A stretch of 37,304 nt of DNA from Streptomyces katrae (GCF_000966975.1 NZ_JZWV01000036.1:1-37304); one strand, 5' to 3'; positions 26,489 to 35,458 are shown, counted from the first letter of the stretch. A program made the numbers and translations. Notes: generated from the sequence alone by a model not told the origin.

Positions 26489-29163
26489 CGGCACCGTGGA
26501 CCCGGACCTCAGGCCGGACACCACCCCGGATCCGCTCGAACCCCTGCCTCTGCTGCGCCGTGAACTCCACACCGGGCCGCTGGGCCTGTCGAGCCGGGAG
26601 GCGGAACGCCGCCTGGCGGTCTACGGGCCGAACGAGGTCCGCCAGACCGCCCGCCCCAGCATCCTGCGGGAACTCCTGCGGCAGCTGCTGCACCCCCTTG
26701 CCCTGCTCCTGTGGGCGGCCGCCGCCCTCGCCTTCATCGCCGGCATCGACGTGCTCGGTTGGGCGATCATCGCGGTCATCCTCGTCAACGCCGGCTTCGC
26801 CCTCGTCCAGGAACGGCAGGCCGAGAAGGCCGTCGAGATCCTGGCCCGATACCTGCCCGCACAGGCGCAGGTGATCCGCGACGGGCAACCGCAGCACGCC
26901 CCCGCCCGCGATCTGGTCCCCGGAGACCTCATCGTCCTCCGGGAAGGCGACCGCATTCCCGCGGACGCCCGCCTGACCGAGGGAGGCATCGAAGCCGACC
27001 TCTCCATGCTCACCGGTGAGTCCACCCCGGTCGAACGCCTGGCCGGTCCCGGTGTGCAGGACGTCCCGGTGCTCCAGGAGCCGAACCTGGTCTTCAGCGG
27101 AACCAGCGCCACCGAGGGAGAGGCGCGGGCGATCGTCTTCGCGACCGGCGACCACACCGGACCACACCGAGCTCGGCCGGATCGCGGCCCTCAGCCAGCG
27201 CACCCGCCGCGAGGCGAGTCCGCTGGAGAAGCAGGTCAAGAAGGTGGCATGGCTGATCGCCGCGGTCGCCGTCGCGATGGGCGCCGTCTTCCTCGTGACC
27301 GGCGTGGCCGTCGGCCTGCCGGTCACCGATTCGCTGATGTTCGCCATAGGCCTGCTCGTGGCCAACGTGCCCGAAGGGCTGCTGCCCACGATCACCCTCG
27401 CCCTCGCGGTGGGCGTCCGGGTCCTGGCCCGGCAGGGTGCGGTGATCAAGCGGCTGAGCGCCGTGGAGACCCTCGGCTCCACCAACGTCATCTGCACCGA
27501 CAAGACCGGCACCCTCACCCGCAACGAGATGCGCCTGCACGGATTCTGGACGCCCGAGAACCTCACGGAGGCCGGCCCCCGGAGTGCGGAGCTGATCCGC
27601 GCAGCGGCCCTGTGCACCACCGTGACCTACGAGACCGACGGCCGGCTGCACGGAGATCCGACGGAGGTCGCCCTGGTCGAAGGAGCCGCCGAGTGGGCCG
27701 TTCCCGTCGACCCGGCCGACCGCGACGACCACCGCCGGGCATGCTTCCGCTTCGATCCCCGCCTGCGCCTGATGTCAGTGGTCCAGATGGCGGACCGTGG
27801 CTGCCTCCACGTGATCACCAAAGGCGCCCCGGAGGCCGTCCTGTCACTGCTGACGGACGGGGAGCCGGCCCGGGAGGCGCAAGCGGCGGCCGACGCGCTG
27901 GCAGCGGACGGTATGCGGGTGCTGGCCGTCGCCGTACGCGACCTGCCTCCCGGCACCGTGCCTCCGGTGCGGCGCCGGCAGGCCGAGGGGGACCTGCACC
28001 TGCTCGGGCTCGTCGGCCTCTACGATCCGCCGCGCCCGGAGGTCGCGGCCGCTGTCCGACGCTGCCACGAGGCAGGGCTGACCGTGCACATCGTCACCGG
28101 CGACAACGGCGCCACCGCCGCCGCGGTCGCCCGGGCCGTCGGCATCGGCACGCCCGGCCTGCGTGTCGTCGCCCAGTCCGAGCGGGTCGACGACCGCCAC
28201 CTCGACCACCTGCTCCGGCAGCCCGGCACCGAGATCGTCTTCGCCCGCTCCTCACCCGAGACGAAGCTGAAGGTCGCCGACGCCCTGCGCGCCCACGGCC
28301 AGGTCGTCGCCATGACGGGCGACGGCGTCAACGACGCACCGGCCCTGCACCGCGCCCACATCGGCGTCGCCATGGGCCGCTCGGGCACCGACGTGGCCCG
28401 CGAGGCCTCCACCATGGTCCTCACCGACGACAACTTCGCCACCATCGTCACGGCCGTCGAATCAGGCCGCCGCGTCTACGACAACGTCCGCAAGTTCATC
28501 GTCTACATCTTCGCCCACCTCACCCCCGAGGTCGTGCCCTTCGTCGTCTTCGCGCTCTCCGCCGGCACCGTCCCCCTGCCCCTGACCGTCCTGCAGATCC
28601 TCGCCATCGACCTCGGCACCGAGACCCTTCCCGCCCTCGCCCTCGGCCGCGAACGCGCCGAACCGGGCATCATGAGCCGCCCGCCCCGACCCAGCAGCCA
28701 GGGCGTGATCGACAAGGAGATGCTCGTCCGCAGCTGGGGCTGGCTCGGCAGCGTCTCGGCCGCCCTGGTCATGACCGCCTTCTTCTACGTCCTCTGGCGC
28801 GCGGGCTGGCACCCCGGCGATCCCACCGGGCCGGGCACCCCCTTGCACCACGCCTACCTGACCGCGACCACCGCCACCTTCGCCGGCATCGTCACCTGCC
28901 AGGTCGGCACCGCCATCGCCGCCCGCACCGACCACGCGGCCCTGCGCGACATCGGCTTCTTCACCAACCCCTTGCTGCTCGCGGGCATCGCCTTCGAACT
29001 CGCGTTCACCGCGGCCCTCGTCTACGCACCGCCGCTCCAGCACCTCTTCGGCACCGCGGCCCTGCCCCTGGACGCCGTCGCCCTCATCGCGGCCTTCCCG
29101 CCCCTGGTCTGGGGCACCGACGAACTCCGCCGCTGGAACCGCCGCCACCGCAACCGCCGCTGA
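26481..29163 (+). pseudogene. CtpF-like P-type cation ATPase, frameshifted by a 10-bp duplication
   Basis: This is a P-type ATPase of the type II (Ca/Na-like) group. It has an N-terminal cation-ATPase domain (LSSREAERRLAVYGPNEVRQ), the actuator motif [14 protein letters not shown] (about residues 174-187), the membrane motif [20 protein letters not shown], the phosphorylation site [14 protein letters not shown], and the hinge [20 protein letters not shown]. The last ~200 residues form the membrane-spanning C-terminal domain. After ATGDHT (about codon 226) an exact 10-bp tandem duplication (27150-27169) shifts the frame. Removing a copy gives [20 protein letters not shown] and a normal 890-aa pump. 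As given, translation from 26481 loses the phosphorylation site, so no pump is made unless slippage restores the frame. M. tuberculosis CtpF (Rv1997) is DosR-controlled. Confidence 0.88.
27150..27169 (+). repeat. Exact 10-bp tandem duplication inside the P-type ATPase gene
   Basis: GACCACACCG occurs at 27150-27159 and again at 27160-27169 with no gap. Ten is not a multiple of three. Deleting one copy rejoins the two reading frames at GDHTELGR. Confidence 0.96.
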
Positions 29164-29184
29164 GACCACACCCGGAGGAACACC

Positions 29185-29469
29185 ATGTCGCACGTCACGG
29201 AATGGAAGACCCGCATCTACCTGTTCGAGGAAGACCGGACGACCCACGTCCGTATCGACCTGGACACCGGCACCACGAAGCTCACCGGCCACGGAACGGC
29301 GCGCTGCAACCCCACCGACGCGGACGTACCGGAGATCGGCGACGAGCTCGCCGCGGCCCGGGCCCTGGAGGATCTCGGCGCGCAGCTGAAGCTCCTCGCC
29401 TTCGGCGACATGGAGACCGCCGGAGCCGGCCCGCGAGCGGGCACACCGTGGGCCACCGCGTCAGACTGA
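29185..29469 (+). CDS. DUF1876 (Rv1738/Rv2632c-like) small protein
   Basis: This 94-aa protein has the family opening TEWKTRIYLFEEDRTTHVRI and TTKLTGHGTARCNPTDADVP, then EIGDELAAARALEDLGAQLK. DUF1876 proteins fold like ribosome hibernation factors, and Rv1738 is one of the most strongly hypoxia-induced DosR genes of M. tuberculosis. Ribosome silencing is suggested for that group but not proven. The ATG at 29185 has CGGAGGA 6 bases upstream and lies 21 bases after the ATPase stop, so it is likely part of the same operon. Confidence 0.9.
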   Translation: MSHVTEWKTRIYLFEEDRTTHVRIDLDTGTTKLTGHGTARCNPTDADVPEIGDELAAARALEDLGAQLKLLAFGDMETAGAGPRAGTPWATASD

Positions 29470-29473
29470 ACCC

Positions 29474-30391
29474 ATGGACGAGGAGCCGGCCATCGAGCTG
29501 AGCGCCCTGACCAAGACGTACGGTGCGGTGGTCGGGGTCGAGCGGCTGAGCCTCACGGTGAGCTCCGGGGAGGTGTTCGGTTTCCTCGGGCCGAACGGGG
29601 CGGGGAAGACGACCACGCTGCGGTGCCTGGTGGGGCTGCTCAGACCGACCGGGGGCAGCGTGAAGGTCCTGGGACTGGATCCGATCACCGATCACGGCCG
29701 AGTGGCACCGCACCTCGGCTACCTCCCCGGTGAGCTCCGGTTCTACCCGGAGCTCACCGGAGCCCAGACCCTCGACCTGCTCTCCGCCCTGCAGGGTGCC
29801 CCGGCACCCGCACGTGGCGACCTGTGCGCTCGGCTGGGACTGACGGATGAGGTGCTCGCGCGGCCGGTGAGCGGCTACTCGCGTGGCATGAAGCAGAAGC
29901 TGGGTCTGGTGCAGGCGATGCAGCACGATCCGAAGCTGCTGGTGCTCGACGAACCGACCGAGGGGCTCGATCCACTGGTGCAGGAGACCTTCTACGCACT
30001 GCTGCTCGACATGGCCGCTGCCGGACGGACCGTCCTGCTGTCCAGCCACGTCCTGCCGGAGGTACAGCGCACCTGCGGGCGGGTGGCGATCGTGCGGGAA
30101 GGGCGGCTGGTGACGGTCGAGAGCGTGGCCGGCCTGCGCGAGGCGCGGGCCAGGAGGATCCGGCTGGCCTTCGCGGACGGTCTGGGTTCCCGCCCTCTCG
30201 GCGCCGCGGAGCGGTGGGCCCCGCGCTGGCACGGGAACCGGGTCGAGCTGCTCGTTCCCCCGAGCGAGGTGGTGGGAGCGCTGCGGGGGCTGCTGGGCCC
30301 GGCCGTCGTGGATGTCACGGTGGAAGAGGCGGGTCTCGACGAGGCGTTCCTCGACCTCTACCGCACCGGAGGCCGGGAGGAGGAACCGTGA
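29474..30391 (+). CDS. ABC transporter ATP-binding protein
   Basis: This 305-aa ATPase of the CcmA/drug-export type has Walker A GFLGPNGAGKTTTLRCLVGL (about residues 35-54), a Q-loop-equivalent region LGYLPGELRFYPELTG, signature VSGYSRGMKQKLGLVQAMQ (about 132-150) and Walker B KLLVLDEPTEGLDPLVQETF (about 155-174), then H-loop SSHVLPEVQRTC. The C-terminal extension resembles other ABC-2 exporters. It overlaps the permease start by four bases (GTGA), so the two form one exporter. It starts 4 bases after the DUF1876 gene with no clear ribosome binding site, suggesting reinitiation within the operon. The substrate is unknown. Confidence 0.93.
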   Translation: MDEEPAIELSALTKTYGAVVGVERLSLTVSSGEVFGFLGPNGAGKTTTLRCLVGLLRPTGGSVKVLGLDPITDHGRVAPHLGYLPGELRFYPELTGAQTLDLLSALQGAPAPARGDLCARLGLTDEVLARPVSGYSRGMKQKLGLVQAMQHDPKLLVLDEPTEGLDPLVQETFYALLLDMAAAGRTVLLSSHVLPEVQRTCGRVAIVREGRLVTVESVAGLREARARRIRLAFADGLGSRPLGAAERWAPRWHGNRVELLVPPSEVVGALRGLLGPAVVDVTVEEAGLDEAFLDLYRTGGREEEP

Positions 30392-31209
30392 GGAGCCGGT
30401 GGCCCCTGTTGTGGCTCGCCCTCTACCGGCGCCGCAGGATGCTGGTGGCCCTGTTGCTGGGAATGGTGGCCTTCGAGGCGCTCATCGTGGTGGTGGCAGG
30501 CGCGCTCGCTCCGCAGGAACTCTTCTCCGCCGGCGGCAAGGGCCCGCCGGGCGCCTACCAGGCGTTCAGCGGCTCCAGCGGGAGCGTGTCGATCGCCAGC
30601 TACCCCGGGCTGCTGGGCGCGGGCCTCACCCACCCGTTCTGGATCGCCATGCAGCTCACGGCGATCGGTTCGCTCGCGGCGGCCGCCGTGGCGGCGGACG
30701 TGGAATCCGGGACGGTCGAACTCGTCATGGTGCGTCCCGTCAGCCGTGCCCGGCTGCTGGCCGAGCGGACCGCCGCCCTGATGCTCGCGGCGCTGGCTCT
30801 GAACCTGGCAGCGACGCTCACGGTCGCGGCCGGGGTGGCACTGTCACCGGACGTCCACCGGGCGGTACCGATCGGCGGCGTGTTCGCCGCCGGGGTCATG
30901 GGCCTCGGCTTCGCCCTGTGCCTGATCGGGCCGGCCATGGCCGTATCGGCGGCGGGCCGCCGCCGGGCCCAGGTGATCGGCGCGACCATCGCGATCGGGG
31001 CTGTGGGGTTCGCCGTCAACTTCATCGCACTGGCCTGGTCGCCGGCTGCCCCCCTGCGCTTCCTGAGCCCGTTCCACTACTACACCCCGGGCGACGCCCT
31101 CGCCGAAGGCGGCATCCTCTGGCCCCAGCTCGGGATCCTGGTCGGAGCAGGCGCACTGGGCACCCTGCTGGCCCATGTGCTGCTCCGACGCCGGGACCTC
31201 GCGCCCTGA
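30388..31209 (+). CDS. ABC-2 type transporter permease
   Basis: This 273-aa permease has six predicted membrane segments, at about residues 18-38, 85-107, 132-155, 168-192, 200-222 and 248-266. The segment DVESGTVELVMVRPVSRARL between helices 2 and 3 is the conserved ABC-2 coupling region. It partners the ATPase encoded immediately upstream, with a GTGA stop/start overlap at 30388-30391 and AGGAGG 6 bases before the GTG. Export of a lipid, peptide or drug is plausible. The sequence does not say which. Confidence 0.9.
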   Translation: MRSRWPLLWLALYRRRRMLVALLLGMVAFEALIVVVAGALAPQELFSAGGKGPPGAYQAFSGSSGSVSIASYPGLLGAGLTHPFWIAMQLTAIGSLAAAAVAADVESGTVELVMVRPVSRARLLAERTAALMLAALALNLAATLTVAAGVALSPDVHRAVPIGGVFAAGVMGLGFALCLIGPAMAVSAAGRRRAQVIGATIAIGAVGFAVNFIALAWSPAAPLRFLSPFHYYTPGDALAEGGILWPQLGILVGAGALGTLLAHVLLRRRDLAP

Positions 31210-31245
31210 ACGCCCGAAGACGGCCCAGTGGTCTTGCCCGCGGCC

Positions 31246-32124
31246 TCACTCGTGCGCCACGACGGCGACGGGCGAGGTGGCGTGGTGCATCACCGCGTGG
31301 GTGATGGGGCCGATGCGGGCGCCGAGTGCCGGACGCCGGATGCGTCGGCCGACCACGAGGAGTGCCGCGTCGGACGACGCGTCCAGGAGCTGGATGGCGG
31401 GCTGGCCGATGAGGATGCGTGTGTCGACGGCGAGTTGCGGGTGTTTCCGTTCCCAGGGGCTCAGAAGCCGGCGCAGCGTGGTTTCGAGTCGGTCGGTCAT
31501 TTCCTGCGCTACGCCGGGATCGAGGCCAGGAGCGTAGGAGAGGGCCGGGGGAAGCGACCAGCAGTGCAGGACGGCCAGCGGGCAGGACCGCCGGGCCGCT
31601 TCCTCGCAGGCGAAGGCGAGGAGCCGGTCGCAGTTGCTGTGCAGGTCCACTCCGAGCACCACCGGTCCCGCATCGTCCGCGGGCCTGAGCGGATGGTGTT
31701 CGCTGTCGAAGGGGCGCACGAGGACGACCGGGGTGTCGGTGTGGCGGATGGTCGCCGAGCCGGTCGAGCCCACGATGAACCCGGCCACGGCACCCAGACC
31801 GCGAGAGCCCAGGACGAGCAGGTCGGCGTCTTCTGCGGACGAGGAGAGGACTTTGGCGGCCGCGATTCCCCTGGTGCCGCGGGTGCTGATGTCGAGCGTG
31901 CCGTGTGTGCGCAGGAGCCGGTCCCGTGTCAGTGAAAGGAGGTCTTCCGCCCACTGACGACGCGGTTCGGGGAGCGGCACGGCGAAGGGCCCGTACTGGG
32001 CCCAGTCCTCTGCGTGGACGAGTTCCAGCGTCGCGTTGCGCAGTTCGGCCTCGTGGGCTGCCCAGTCGGCTGCGGCGCTGCCGGCGTCCGTTCCGTCCAG
32101 CCCTACCGTGATCCGGTGCGACAT
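31246..32124 (-). CDS. Tandem universal stress protein (two UspA domains)
   Basis: This 292-aa protein has two UspA domains. Domain 1 (about residues 3-140) has ITVGLDGTDAGSAAADWAAH and an intact ATP-binding signature, VLGSRGLGAVAGFIVGSTGS. Domain 2 (about 152-290) begins VVLGVDLHSNCDRLLAFACE, and its nucleotide loop is altered to VGRRIRRPALGARIGPITHA. This is the tandem layout of many mycobacterial DosR-regulon Usps such as Rv2005c and Rv2623. The ATG at 32124 has GGGAGG 6 bases upstream. It is divergent from the XRE-PNPOx gene, with a DevR-like box between them. Confidence 0.93.
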   Translation of the reverse strand: MSHRITVGLDGTDAGSAAADWAAHEAELRNATLELVHAEDWAQYGPFAVPLPEPRRQWAEDLLSLTRDRLLRTHGTLDISTRGTRGIAAAKVLSSSAEDADLLVLGSRGLGAVAGFIVGSTGSATIRHTDTPVVLVRPFDSEHHPLRPADDAGPVVLGVDLHSNCDRLLAFACEEAARRSCPLAVLHCWSLPPALSYAPGLDPGVAQEMTDRLETTLRRLLSPWERKHPQLAVDTRILIGQPAIQLLDASSDAALLVVGRRIRRPALGARIGPITHAVMHHATSPVAVVAHE

Positions 32125-32188
32125 GGAGTGCCTCCCAGGTCGGATGGTTACTGTTTCCAGGCTGTTCCGCTCGTGGGCACTCGGGGAG

Positions 32189-32202
32189 GGACCGAGTGGT
32201 CC
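32189..32202. promoter_or_regulatory. DevR/OsdR-like box 4 (GGACC-GAGT-GGTCC)
   Basis: A perfect 5-base-arm palindrome with a 4-base spacer, preceded by G. It lies between the divergent USP (starts 32124) and XRE-PNPOx (starts 32339) genes, about 65 bases before the USP start. Confidence 0.65.
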
Positions 32203-32338
32203 AACCCGGGCGACCCGACCGGCCCATGCGGAGCGGGCTCGCGGCGGAGCAGGCTGGCCGCATGGGGAAGAGCAACGGCCGCGCCCCGCGGGAAGCAGCA
32301 CGATGCGGCCACCCAGCCGCTCGAGGAGGGCCGACATC

Positions 32339-32983
32339 ATGACCACCGAACTGGGGCGGCGGCTCGCCGCCCGTCGAGCCGCGGCCGGAATGAGCCGCCA
32401 CGAGCTGGGGGAGCACTGCGGGGCCGACGCGCACTACATCGCCTCCCTGGAGGACGACGCCGCCCTCCCGACGGTCGGCGTACTCGTCCGCCTTGCGGAA
32501 GCCCTCGGCACCACCGTCGACGCCCTGGCCGGTCCCCGCACCCCTGGCGATCCAGTACGCCCGGCCAGACCGCCCCACACCGACGCCCAGCCGGTCGTAC
32601 TGGACGAGCAGGAGTGCCGACGGCTCCTCGGGGTCCGGGGCATCGGCCGCGTCGCCGTCTTCACCGTGGACGGCCCCGCCGTCCATCCCGTGAACTACCT
32701 CATCGCCGACGGGGAGGTCGCCTTCCGCACCCGGGCCGATACGGTCCTGGCACGGGCCGCGAGCACCGAGGCCGCCTTCGAGGCGGAGAAGATCGACGAG
32801 GTGGCGGCGAGGGGGTGGAGCGTCCTGGCGGTGGGGGTGCTCGAGGCCGCTTCCCATCCGGAAGCGCTGGAGCGCCTGGCCGAGGCCGCCCATGCCACGC
32901 CCTGGGCGGGCGGAGGTCGCACCCACTGGATGAAGCTCGCCCCGCGGCGGCTCACGGGCCGCCGGGTGGAATTCCGTCCGTGA
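32339..32983 (+). CDS. XRE helix-turn-helix fused to pyridoxamine-5'-phosphate-oxidase-like domain
   Basis: This 214-aa protein has an XRE helix-turn-helix at about residues 4-62 (LGRRLAARRAAAGMSRHELG, YIASLEDDAALPTVGVLVRL). A split-barrel flavin-binding-like domain follows at about 85-210 (DEQECRRLLGVRGIGRVAVF, DGPAVHPVNYLIADGEVAFR). Fusions of this kind are frequent in Streptomyces, and PNPOx-like proteins such as Rv3129 belong to the mycobacterial DosR regulon. It may be a flavin- or redox-sensing regulator. The substrate and target are unknown. The ATG at 32339 follows CGAGGAGGG. Its last 32 bases overlap those of the convergent nicotinate phosphoribosyltransferase gene. Confidence 0.88.
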   Translation: MTTELGRRLAARRAAAGMSRHELGEHCGADAHYIASLEDDAALPTVGVLVRLAEALGTTVDALAGPRTPGDPVRPARPPHTDAQPVVLDEQECRRLLGVRGIGRVAVFTVDGPAVHPVNYLIADGEVAFRTRADTVLARAASTEAAFEAEKIDEVAARGWSVLAVGVLEAASHPEALERLAEAAHATPWAGGGRTHWMKLAPRRLTGRRVEFRP

Positions 32984-34325
32984 CGCGGACGGCGCTCGGG
33001 ACCCCGGGATCCCTGAGCAGGCGTCCTCGTACCTCCCCCGTGAGTCGCGACAGCCCCTCCGAAACGGTCGGAGCGGGAGGCCGTGGGCCACTGATACGCC
33101 GGGCTTCTTGCGTCAGCGCGTCGAGGTCGGCCTCGAAGCGGATGCGCGCGGCGGCGAGGGAGTCGGACGGACCGGTCCTGCGGCCGTGCAGCATCACCGT
33201 GGCCAGTAGCGGTACCGAGCCTGGTGGAGATGCTTCGTCACGCAGGGCGATCACGTCCGGGCTCCCGGGCCGACGGTACACCTGCTTGGCCGCCGGGGCC
33301 GTGGCTTTCGCCGAGGACAGCTTCATCACCGGTCGCCCGTCGTAGGCCACCAACTTGTACGCGGCGTCCAGGTACGGGGCGTCCGCGGCGATTCCCACGC
33401 GGGTCCCGACGGCGAAGACGTCGATCGGAGCGCCGGAACGTACGAGCTCGTCGATCGCATACTCGTCCAGGCCACCGCTGGCGGTGATCCGTACGTCGGT
33501 GAGGCCGGCGGCGTCCAGCTGTACACGGGAGCGCCGGGCCAGTTGTCCGAGGTCGCCGCTGTCGAGGCGGATCGCGCAGCCCGGACCACGCCGCAGGCCG
33601 TTCAGGACGCGGGCGGCGGCCGCCACACCGCGATCGGTGTCGTAGGTGTCCACGAGCAGGGTGACCGGCCCGGGATGGGTGCGTGCGAAGGCCCGGAACG
33701 CGTCCTCTTCGCAAGGGAAGGACTCGATGTACGAGTGCGCCATGGTGCCGGAGGCGTCCAAGCCCAGACGGACCGCCGCGTCGACGTTGCTGGTGCCCGC
33801 GAACCCGACGATCCCCCCGAGACGAGCGGCCTGGAAGCCGGCCTGGGGGCCGTGGCAGCGGCGCAGCGAGAAGTCGACCACCGGCCGGCCGCACGCGGCC
33901 AGGACGCAGCGCGCCGCCTTGGAGGCGACGGCCGTCTGGTGGCAGACCTGACCGAGCAGGTACGTCTCGACCAACTGCGCCTGGGGGAGGGGCGCGGTCA
34001 CTTCCAGCAGCGGTTCGCCGGCGAACACCAGGCGTCCCTCGGGGACCGCGCGGACCTCGCCCCCGAACCGCAGACCGACCAGCTGCGCCAGGTCCGCCGT
34101 CGGCCGGCGAAGCGCCTCGGCGAACACACGGACGTCGTCCGCCGTCACCACGAACCGGGACAGGTAGTCGAGGGCCGGCTCCAGGCCGGCGGCGACCAGG
34201 AAGCCCCGCTCCGGTGGCAGGTCCCGGACGAACAGGCTGAAGGTCGCCTCGGCACACATGCCTTCCCTGAGGTACGACATCGCCATCGTGACCTCGTACA
34301 GATCCGTCGTGGTCACCTCGGACAT
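32952..34325 (-). CDS. pncB: Nicotinate phosphoribosyltransferase (pncB2-like)
   Basis: This 457-aa enzyme makes nicotinate mononucleotide from nicotinate and PRPP in NAD salvage. It starts SEVTTTDLYEVTMAMSYLRE and has GRPVVDFSLRRCHGPQAGFQ (about residues 150-169), GTMAHSYIESFPCEEDAFRA (about 195-215), CAIRLDSGDLGQLARRSRVQ and TASGGLDEYAIDELVRSGAP, which form the barrel's phosphate and PRPP sites. M. tuberculosis has a DosR-controlled paralogue, pncB2 (Rv0573c), and the setting suggests this is its counterpart. The ATG at 34325 is chosen. The region upstream, shared with divergent Hsp20, carries a strong DevR-like box about 37 bases from this start. Confidence 0.92.
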   Translation of the reverse strand: MSEVTTTDLYEVTMAMSYLREGMCAEATFSLFVRDLPPERGFLVAAGLEPALDYLSRFVVTADDVRVFAEALRRPTADLAQLVGLRFGGEVRAVPEGRLVFAGEPLLEVTAPLPQAQLVETYLLGQVCHQTAVASKAARCVLAACGRPVVDFSLRRCHGPQAGFQAARLGGIVGFAGTSNVDAAVRLGLDASGTMAHSYIESFPCEEDAFRAFARTHPGPVTLLVDTYDTDRGVAAAARVLNGLRRGPGCAIRLDSGDLGQLARRSRVQLDAAGLTDVRITASGGLDEYAIDELVRSGAPIDVFAVGTRVGIAADAPYLDAAYKLVAYDGRPVMKLSSAKATAPAAKQVYRRPGSPDVIALRDEASPPGSVPLLATVMLHGRRTGPSDSLAAARIRFEADLDALTQEARRISGPRPPAPTVSEGLSRLTGEVRGRLLRDPGVPSAVRVTDGIPPGGP

Positions 34326-34361
34326 GGTCCCAGCGTGCACCGCCGGGCGGCCCCACGGCTG

Positions 34362-34375
34362 GGGCCGAATGGTCC
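34362..34375. promoter_or_regulatory. DevR/OsdR-like box 5 (GGGCC-GAAT-GGTCC)
   Basis: With one further base on each side (GGGGCCGAATGGTCCC) the arms pair over six bases with one wobble. It sits between divergent pncB and hsp20, the kind of position used to drive both genes. Confidence 0.65.
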
Positions 34376-34485
34376 CGAAGCTGCCCCGACATGCCCAAGC
34401 GGAGCGTGCGCTCACAGAGCGACAGTCGTGACAGAAACCGCAGGAAGACGCCCATCGCACGGCGTCGGAGAACCAGGAGCGTCCC

Positions 34486-34944
34486 ATGTCAGGCACACAG
34501 ATGGAGCGGAGGCGCGGCCTCTTCCCCGACCTAGCGGACTGGTTCGGAGCCGACTTCCCGCGCTTCCCGATGTGGCGGCCGGCCCCCGGTATCCACCCGA
34601 TCCCGATCGAGGTGACCAGCAACGACGGCACGTACACGCTCCGCGCCGAGCTGCCCGGGCTGGATCCCGAGAAGGACGTCGAGATCACCGTGGACGGCGA
34701 CACCCTCATCGTCAGCGCCGAGCACACCGAGAGCATCGAGGACAAGGACCACTCGGAGTTCCGTTACGGATCCTTCAGCCGGAGCGTCCGGCTGCCCGGC
34801 CAGATCCCCACCGAAGGTGTCGAGGCCTCCTATGCGGACGGCATCCTCACGGTCCGCGTCCCCATGAAGACCGAGCCTCCCGCAGGCCGTCGCAGCATTC
34901 CCGTCAAGCGGCCCCAGGCCCCGCAGGCGGAGGAGCCGTCATGA
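34486..34944 (+). CDS. Small heat shock protein, Hsp20/alpha-crystallin family
   Basis: This 152-aa chaperone has a short N-terminal arm (RRGLFPDLADWFGADFPRFP) and an alpha-crystallin domain at about residues 38-130: IEVTSNDGTYTLRAELPGLD, DVEITVDGDTLIVSAEHTES, FRYGSFSRSVRLPGQIPTEG and the C-terminal IxI-like SIPVK. It should form oligomers that hold unfolded proteins during stress. Acr/HspX (Rv2031c), a member of the same family, is the hallmark of the DosR regulon. The ATG at 34486 follows CAGGAGCG. Its stop overlaps the flavodoxin start (ATGA at 34941), so the two are translationally coupled. Confidence 0.94.
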   Translation: MSGTQMERRRGLFPDLADWFGADFPRFPMWRPAPGIHPIPIEVTSNDGTYTLRAELPGLDPEKDVEITVDGDTLIVSAEHTESIEDKDHSEFRYGSFSRSVRLPGQIPTEGVEASYADGILTVRVPMKTEPPAGRRSIPVKRPQAPQAEEPS

Positions 34945-35444
34945 CCACCAAGAGGGTGCTGGTCGCCTACGGCAGCAGGCACGGCGCGACGGCCGGGATC
35001 GCCTCGAAGATCGGCAGGGCCCTCCGTGAGGACGGCCTTGACGCCGTGGTGCTCCCGGCGGACGACGTGGACGACGTCCGCGGCTTCGACGCGGTCGTCC
35101 TCGGCGGGTCCCTGTACGCAGGCCGCTGGAACGGCAAGGCCCTGCACTGTGCCGAGCGCAACGAGCAGTACCTCAAGCACCGCCCGGTGTGGCTGTTCAG
35201 CAGCGGCCCGGTCGACAGCTCCGCCGAGCAGCACGAGATCCCGCCGGTGCCCGCCGTGGCCAGGCAGATGGAACGGCTCGGCGCCCGCGAGCACGTCACC
35301 TTCGGAGGCAGCATCACCGCGTACACACCGGGAATCATCGCCAGGGCACTCGTCCGGCACGGCAAGGGCGGCGACTTCCGCAACTCGGAGCGGATCCGGA
35401 CCTGGGCCCACCACATCAGCGGCGAACTCGCCACGGCCGCCTGA
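34941..35444 (+). CDS. Flavodoxin-like protein (protoporphyrinogen-oxidase/HemG-type)
   Basis: This 167-aa protein opens with KRVLVAYGSRHGATAGIASK, the FMN phosphate-binding loop of flavodoxin folds. It continues with GFDAVVLGGSLYAGRWNGKA and PVWLFSSGPVDSSAEQHEIP. These are features of the menaquinone-dependent protoporphyrinogen oxidase (HemG)-like and flavodoxin_5 group. A redox role with menaquinone is plausible in a hypoxia cluster. It overlaps hsp20 by four bases and is followed by a 13-bp terminator stem, so it closes the hsp20 operon. Confidence 0.88.
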   Translation: MTTKRVLVAYGSRHGATAGIASKIGRALREDGLDAVVLPADDVDDVRGFDAVVLGGSLYAGRWNGKALHCAERNEQYLKHRPVWLFSSGPVDSSAEQHEIPPVPAVARQMERLGAREHVTFGGSITAYTPGIIARALVRHGKGGDFRNSERIRTWAHHISGELATAA

Positions 35445-35458
35445 GAGGCCGACTCACG

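Noticed and set aside
27170..29501. Continuation of the P-type ATPase's first frame past the duplication
   Set aside because: It is Arg/Pro/His-rich with no family match. The true continuation lies in the other frame, with DKTGT and GDGVNDAP.
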